A DNA stretch of 35,630 nt from Chara braunii (taxonomy: Eukaryota; Streptophyta; Charophyceae; Charales; Characeae). The translations under genes were made by a program, and so were the position numbers. Location: assembly GCA_003427395.1 (NCBI GenBank), contig BFEA01000069.1, forward strand, positions 1,284,453-1,320,082. Reading direction: 5' to 3'. Below the pieces are notes generated by a model that saw only the letters and a list, made by a program, of their open reading frames with translations, was not told the DNA's origin and searched no databases. Shown here piece by piece: positions 29,868 through 35,630 of this stretch. Position 1 is the first letter of the stretch. Each line of letters opens with the position of its first letter.

Positions 29868-30559
29868 GCGAACGAATGGATAAACATAGACGAATAAATA
29901 AATAGCCAGATACGACTGACCGGGATTGACAGACCGGTGAATGAACGGACATATAGAGGGAGAAAGTAGGAGGGGCTCACAAAGAAGCACGTGGGGAAAT
30001 AGAAGAAAGAGAAGAAGAAGTAGAAGAAGAAGAAGGAAAGGGGAGGAAGCTGCATTCAAGAGTCGCAGTCAAAAGTCGTAGCCAACAAGCCAACAGTCGC
30101 AACCCAGAGTCAAAAATCGTGCTCCACATATGAAAGATTGTGATTCACAGACCCGAGCGGCAGCGCGCCAATGAAAACTCGGGGGAAGTGTCAGGCCTGG
30201 ACATAATGAAGCAAACAGGCTGTGGGCATGTGGTACCAGATCCAAGATGAAACAAAGAGGGAAGAGGCTTAGTATGGTTTTGTGGCTCAGTCCAAATCAG
30301 CATAGGGACTGGTCAGCTGCATTTTGGAAAATTGATCAATCTTGAGAAGTGTGGGGGTGTTGCCGAATTACTTGCGCGCTACCCACGAGTTGCATGAGCG
30401 CAAAAGCCCTAGTGGGCGGCACTGCACTAAGAAAGAAGTCGGCCATAGCCGCAGGAGCTCATAGTAGGATAGAACTGAATAGTTGCGGATGTACTCAGGG
30501 TCAAGATTCTCAAGTAGAGAGAAAGAGGGGAAAAAAGTAGGAACAAATACAAATAAGTA
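29868..30559. other. No gene seen
   Basis: ACAG/GAAG-rich DNA to 30050, a loose AGTCGCA(N)CAAAAGTCG repeat at 30060-30120, then spacer without recognisable coding. Confidence 0.45.
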
Positions 30560-30805
30560 CAAACAGTCAAATGAACAGTCAGACACAGACATCCGAACAG
30601 CCAGCCAGATACAGGCAAACACAGTCAACCAAACAAACAGACAAACACAGATAAGCATACAGACACAGACAGACTGACTGACTGACATAGACAGACAAAT
30701 AGACAAGCGGACACACACAAGCAGAAGAACAGATACACAGTGACACATACACAATGATGCAGATACACGATGACACACGGAGACAGACACACACACATAG
30801 AGAGA
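30560..30805. repeat. Degenerate ACAG/ACAC-rich low complexity
   Basis: Imperfect ACAGACAG and ACACA units throughout. Cys/Val-rich open frames on the minus strand are artefacts of this. Confidence 0.88.
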
Positions 30806-31030
30806 AATGAGGCAGAGATGAGGGTGATGATGTCGCAAGGTACATACCTGGTTTCGACGATAGTCTGCACGAGACGATGTTTTCATATGCTCCGGTTCTG
30901 GTGCTGATACCAACCGGATGCATTGACATTTCGTAAGCTGCTAACAGTTGTGTGATTGTAGTCTAGGTACTAAGTGTAAGTAAGGGAAAGGCTCCTAGTA
31001 CTTAGGTTGGTGATGATGAGAACAAACTTT
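30806..31030. repeat. Dispersed repeat pair, copy 2
   Basis: Partner of 27565-27780, with the shared motifs CATACCTGGTTTCGACGATA, GCTGCTAACAGTTG and TTAGGTTGGTGATGATG. Confidence 0.45.
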
Positions 31031-31077
31031 CACTGACAGTCGGGTTCGGTACGTTTCCGTTGGTGGAGTACCAATGC

Positions 31078-34000
31078 ATTTTTTATTTTTATTTTTTTTT
31101 CCTTAAACACACATTTCATTATACAAACCGGCAAACGGCCCGGCATCCCTCACATATGTGCGGGCGGCTCCTGATTATGAGCGAGGCATCACCGGCCGAT
31201 CCCATATCAGGATTCGCAAAGTTCCCAAAAAAAGAAAAAGGGAAGAAGGCAACTATCTATTCCATTATGTATTCGTTTACTTAAACCAAAGACTAACCAC
31301 GGACGGAAGCAGTAAATCTTCTAACACATCTATTTGCATGGGAAGGTCACCAAGCCTCCAGAATACAAAACCACAAAACCATTATTGACAACTTGAACTG
31401 TAGTACAGACAAAATTTACCAAAAAACTAGTCAGCGAAAAGGAAAGGGGCCTACTGTAACAAACTCTGCAGTTTTATCAAGCAACAAAAAAGGAGGAAAA
31501 TTGAATCTGTGGCTGGTCTCCCTGAGATGTTTGCACTTTAAGCAGATCAGGGAACCTGTCCCAATGTTGAAGGAAGGTTCTCAATGCCTTAGGTGTGTAT
31601 CCTTTCTTTTGGACTTTGAAAGACCACTCAGTTGAGATGGTCTGTTTTATGCCNAATTTAACCTCAGCTCGTATCATCGCCGGAGTCAGTCTCTCGCCCC
31701 TGTAGAGCGCAGAGTTCCTGAGCGTCCAGAGTGTCCATAGCACAGATCCCCGAAGGGTCTCTTCCGGGAACACCAGCAGCCCTTTGACCTGCTGACGCCG
31801 TGTGGCCGCCCCCAAAAGAATGAAGTTGTCGGTCCATCTTTCCGCCGGGTGTGGTATCGGGACTGATCCTGATCTCCACCATTCCCAGCAGGGCCTTGAG
31901 AGGTCGCAATGTAGCAGCATGTGCTGGAGGTCCTCAATCCTTGTCCCAGGACACAGACTGCACAAAGGTGTAGCTTTGGCTGTGCGCCGAGCGCACCACA
32001 AAGCTGTAGGTACAGCCAGGTGAGCCACTAGCCACAATTGGCTCCCATGTTTGACCACTGGAAGATCTAACAGCAGTTTCCAATACGTTGAAAAACCCTG
32101 AGCGAGTCTTGGAAGCATATCTTGTACCCATCCCGTACCCATCCATAATTTTGCCACAGTCCAATTGACATCAATCTGCGGTCTCATCAGTTTATACCCC
32201 AACTTTGTAGAGTATTGATAGAGGAACACCGGTTGCTGGTGTCGAGGATCCATCATCCAACCCCAGTCCCTGGGGTCCACAGGCAGGGTGTATGATGGCT
32301 GTGCTAAACAGAAAGGACGATTGCCGTCAGGAGTCTCCAAGACACACACCGGTTGCATCTCCGTCTGTTGCCGCGGGAGCACAGGAATCTCCGGCAACTG
32401 CATCTGCAGACCCAGCGAACGAGGGGAAGAAGATGTAGCCCAACAAACCAGTTCGCCAGTTTCTTGTTTTTGCCACAGGTATTGCGGGTCACGGTCTCCT
32501 GCTGTCTTATACCAGCCACCAGAACGCAAGCCTTAGGACAGACCGGAGCGCAGGCATTGTTGCCAATGCTGTGGAATCGCTTGCTGCAGCGAGAGCAAGT
32601 GCTGGGTCTGATGCCACAGACCAATCAGCACCGGTGCCAANTCTCGGGCCGGCTTCCAGTCCCGTCGTTGTATATCCCAGATATCCATTATGGTCCCCAC
32701 TCCCCTTGCCATCCATGAGTCCCCGAAAGCCCCTGGACCGAAAGAGGAAAAGGGGGCACCTTCCGGAGTGAGGATAGCCGGATTGTTGAACAACGGTTGT
32801 GTGAGGATTCTATCAGACAGCATTGGTGGGGGTAACAGGGAGGGGGCACAGCGGCGCCAAGCACGGGTGATACCTCCCCATATGCCCTGTGGCATATGTT
32901 TATACAGGTAAGCGGTATTGAGAACCGCCAGCCAGATATACCGGAAAGAGCGCCAGCCCCAAGCTTCTAGAAAGCACACTTCCGCCATCTGTCTCCAAGG
33001 GGCAAACGGGGTATTGAGAATAGCCCATAGAACCCATCTTGACAACAACACATCAATTTGAGTAGGTGGATCCAAAATGGTCAGGCCTCCCTCTCTTTTG
33101 GGTTGGATCACGACTTCCCAGGCCACTTTGGGAAGGTAAGATGTCGACATAGGTAGTGGGTGGCCAGGTGTCTAACAAGTTGCTGTGCCGAAGCATCCAA
33201 CTGAATGATCGCTCTTTGGTACCATATTGTTGAAAACACAGCGTTGTTTAGCACCAAGGACCGCCCGTACAGGCTAACGGCTTTGTGAGCATTCCAAGGA
33301 ACCAAAGCCGATGTAACCGCCGCAACAGCCAAGGAGGCTTCTGTCATCAATTGGGGGGCGAACGAGACACGGTGTCCTAGAAGTCTTTCATGCTGGGCTG
33401 GGGTAACCACCCTGATGCCCCAATGATGGGGGGGCTCCGCCCCCGACGATATAAGCAAGGAGGATTTCCCCCAATTGACCCTCGCCTGAGACACTTGGCA
33501 AAACAGTGATATCGTGTCCCTGAGCGCGTAGAACGCATGATCTGATATTGGTGTAAAGGCCACTGAGTCATCTGCAAAAGCCTCGGTTTTCAAGCGGTCT
33601 CCGGACGGCAAAAGCAGACCTGGAATTTCTGGGTTCGCGCGAATCATGGAGTGCATCACTTCGACGTAAAGGAGGTAGAGGTCCGGGGCCACCGGACACC
33701 CTTGCCTCACTGATCTGCTCAGTGCGACAGGGGCCGAGAGCTTGCCGTTTATGACCAGTTTTGACTCAGCACGACTGTGCAACGCATGCACCACGTCCCT
33801 GAATCTCTGTCCAAAGCCATACGTAGTCAGGGCGGCCTGCAGGAATTCCCAGCCAACCCGGTCGTGAGCCTTCTCCAGGTCAATCAGCAGCATCGCAAAC
33901 TGATCATCTCCCTGGCCCACCATTTCTATTATCTGTTCCACCGTCATGACATTGAAAAGTATTTGACGGTTTTTAAGGAAGGCAGTCTGAGTAGAGTGGA

Positions 34001-34200
34001 TCAGTGCTGGCATAACAGACTGCAGTCTAAGCGCAAGAATTTTGGACAGCAGTTTGTACAACACCGGCATAAGGGTGATCGGGCGCCAATTTCGTATGTC
34101 CGCCCGATCCCCTTTTTTGTAAATAAAAGTTATTATTCTAGTCTCCGGACAATGTAGGACTTTATGGCTTTCAAAGTGATTTCGCATCTACAGTCTGTTT
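31078..34200 (-). mobile_element. 5'-truncated plant-type LINE with A-rich 3' end
   Basis: The element runs on the minus strand from about 34200, where a (TTA)n array cuts it off, through reverse transcriptase and a zf-RVT finger to about 31477. A 3'UTR of about 375 bp and an A-rich tail (T-rich on the plus strand, 31078-31102) follow. The endonuclease half expected upstream is absent. No target-site duplication was identified. Confidence 0.75.
31477..34187 (-). pseudogene. LINE ORF2 remnant: reverse transcriptase and zf-RVT
   Basis: The first segment (34187-33108) has the RT motifs KKGDRADIRNWRPI (about 24-37), LLIDLEKAHD (Asp 103), SRSVRQGCPVAPDL (157-170) and AFADDSVAF (Asp 206/207). In motif A the usual Phe of KAFD is His. 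A frameshift at about 33150-33190 moves coding to a second frame (MSTSYLPKVAWEVVIQPKRE, from 33150). That frame has a TAA at 32533-32535 and continues in register to 31477, including the zinc finger CSLCPGTRIEDLQHMLLHC. Single Ns at 31654 and 32641 make two codons uncertain. The enzyme would perform target-primed reverse transcription; the breaks make it inactive. The order of RT, thumb and zf-RVT is that of plant L1-type LINEs. Confidence 0.82.
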
Positions 34201-34207
34201 TTTCGCC

Positions 34208-34249
34208 ATTATATTATTATTATTATTATTACTACTATTATTATTATTA

Positions 34250-34323
<74 letters not shown>

Positions 34324-34327
34324 TTTA

Positions 34328-34370
<43 letters not shown>

Positions 34371-34372
34371 TC
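34208..34372. repeat. (TTA)n microsatellite
   Basis: About 165 bp of TTA triplets with a few interruptions, directly at the truncated 5' edge of the LINE. Confidence 0.97.
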
Positions 34373-35122
34373 AGTAACTTGTGACCCCAGGAAGCCCCTT
34401 CACCGCCCTAAGTGAAGGCAGGCCTTAATGTCCACAAGGGGTCCTTGCCTCAACATTTTCCCATATGGGTCTCAGACAGTTATTGCAGGCTAGTTGGTGC
34501 AGCCTGAGCCACACCCCAGGAGGCTCTCTCGAAAGAAGCAGCTCAGCCTCAGGGCATGGAATTCGGCACCCTGAACAAGCGTAGCGTGAGGCCGGCCTAG
34601 TGAGAAGTCGCCGCAACCACTGAGAATGCAGCATTGTCGCCGTCTCCACATACATGCATTAAGGGGGCGTAGGTCGCAACCAAACGGCGGGACGCCAGCA
34701 GGCTATGGCCAAGCATGCAGAACAACAAACATGCACCCACACAGCTTGTAAGCTGATACACGGAACCGCGAGCATGCATCCACACGATCTTGCAAGTAGG
34801 CAGGACAACAATCACATACACATAGTCCTTAAGACATACATGCGGAACAGCGAGCGGGCGGCTGCGACCGAGGCTGTGCGGTGATAGCAAATGGGATGCA
34901 TATGGATTGGAAGGGAGAATACTAAAAAAGGAAAAAGAGTAGGAAGAGTGAAAGGGGGAAGATTAGGAGGGGAAGAAAGAAGGAAAGAGAAAGATGAAAG
35001 GAGAGAGCGACGGGGAGAGGGTTTTATCATAGAAGAAACATCAATACAAGATATCTACCTCCTCTCTAGTCATTCGAAAACAGTGAAAAGAGTACTACCT
35101 CTATTTTTGTTTACTATTATTA
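34373..35122. other. No gene recognised
   Basis: CCGCCCTAAGTGAAGGC at 34403-34419 is the perfect reverse complement of 10100-10116. Otherwise this is ordinary spacer with a GA-rich stretch at 34905-35030. Confidence 0.45.
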
Positions 35123-35560
35123 CTAGCTAAGCGCCCGCAGTGCGGGCGGTGCAAGCCATGCCCGCAGAAATAAGAATATTGTAGGCAACATGCAACGGAC
35201 CATTCACATAAACTGAGACAAACTTGAAAAAAAAAAAAGTGAATCACAGGATAATAAAGAATCGCCTAAAAATGGTTACGAAGTATAAGTTTAATTCACG
35301 AATTAAAAAAGTGACCAAAACAAAAAGCAGGAGAAAAGGCGAGCAGAGACAGAGACAGACAAAGAGAGAGAAAAAAAAAGGAAAAGATAGAGATAGATAG
35401 AGAGAAAAAAAAAAAATGGAAAGATATATAAAGAGAGAGAGAGAGAAGGGAGCAACAAAAGAGCAAAGAATAAAGGAAGACAAACACGAGTATACGAAGT
35501 AAAAAAGTTTTATACAAAGATTTTTCGTTCCGTTACACTAACCAAGTGGCCGCAGAGTCG

Positions 35561-35630
<70 letters not shown>
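35123..35630 (-). mobile_element. Helitron-like 3' terminus; body runs off the window
   Basis: On the minus strand a hairpin CGCCCGCA-C-TGCGGGCG (35148-35132) is followed by CTTAG and then CTAG (35126-35123), with T as the next host base (35122). A GC-rich hairpin a few bases before CTRR followed by T is the hallmark of Helitron 3' ends. The element body would lie to the right. No helicase is visible, so if real it is non-autonomous or continues beyond the window. Confidence 0.5.
35563..35630. repeat. (TC)n microsatellite at the window edge
   Basis: Pure TC dinucleotides to the last base. Confidence 0.97.

Noticed and set aside
29258-30929. Cys/Val/Ser-rich minus-strand frames resembling membrane proteins
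   Set aside because: They are translations of ACAG/ACAC low-complexity DNA.
1-35630. CRISPR array or prokaryotic operon
   Set aside because: Tandem repeats here are adjacent units without spacers, and all context is eukaryotic.

Overview
This is eukaryotic nuclear DNA dominated by transposable elements and simple repeats, most likely from a streptophyte (green-lineage) genome, with a charophyte alga such as Chara the best guess. Four things point that way: a plant-style LINE with a zf-RVT zinc finger, a permuted Penelope-like element of the GIY-YIG-first kind known from the green lineage and protists, a Helitron-like 3' end, and a short TTTAGGG motif. The species is inference. There are no operons, rRNA genes, intact tRNA genes or CRISPR arrays. 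A scaffold gap (N) fills 19479-19936, and single Ns sit at 31654 and 32641.

Layout. 1-1440: (AT)n, a 397-bp MITE-like element and the 3' end of a LINE with its A-tail. 1587-4025: the only long intact non-transposon reading frame, about 800 codons, helical with a C-terminal membrane segment, function unknown. 4026-11100: gene-poor DNA with tandem duplications, microsatellites and a tRNA-like SINE head. 11147-11424: a fold-back element. 12134-17970: the centrepiece, a complete Penelope-like element on the minus strand. 18199-18537: a second fold-back element of the same family. 19350-19480 and 26772-29552: at least eight copies of a tRNA-Gly-like SINE. 20450-20860: a probable eroded terminal repeat of a related Penelope-like element. 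21501-21698: a third fold-back element. 22571-22933 and 26548-26771: two candidate isolated exons. 31078-34187: a decayed LINE reverse transcriptase. 34208-34372: a long (TTA)n. 35123 to the end: a Helitron-like 3' terminus, then (TC)n.

The Penelope-like element is the main result. It is 5.8 kb, bounded by a 9-bp target-site duplication and by two 487-bp direct repeats (pseudo-LTRs) that differ at about ten positions by eye. Each repeat carries a hammerhead-ribozyme-like motif. ORF1 encodes a CCHC zinc knuckle, a Gly/Asn/Gln-rich linker, a long coiled coil and a SAP-like tail. ORF2 carries GIY-YIG endonuclease first and reverse transcriptase second. Both frames stay in register with no frameshift and are broken only by five stop codons, three TGA and two TAG. 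Each can be explained by one C-to-T change (CGA or CAG), which fits decay by cytosine methylation.
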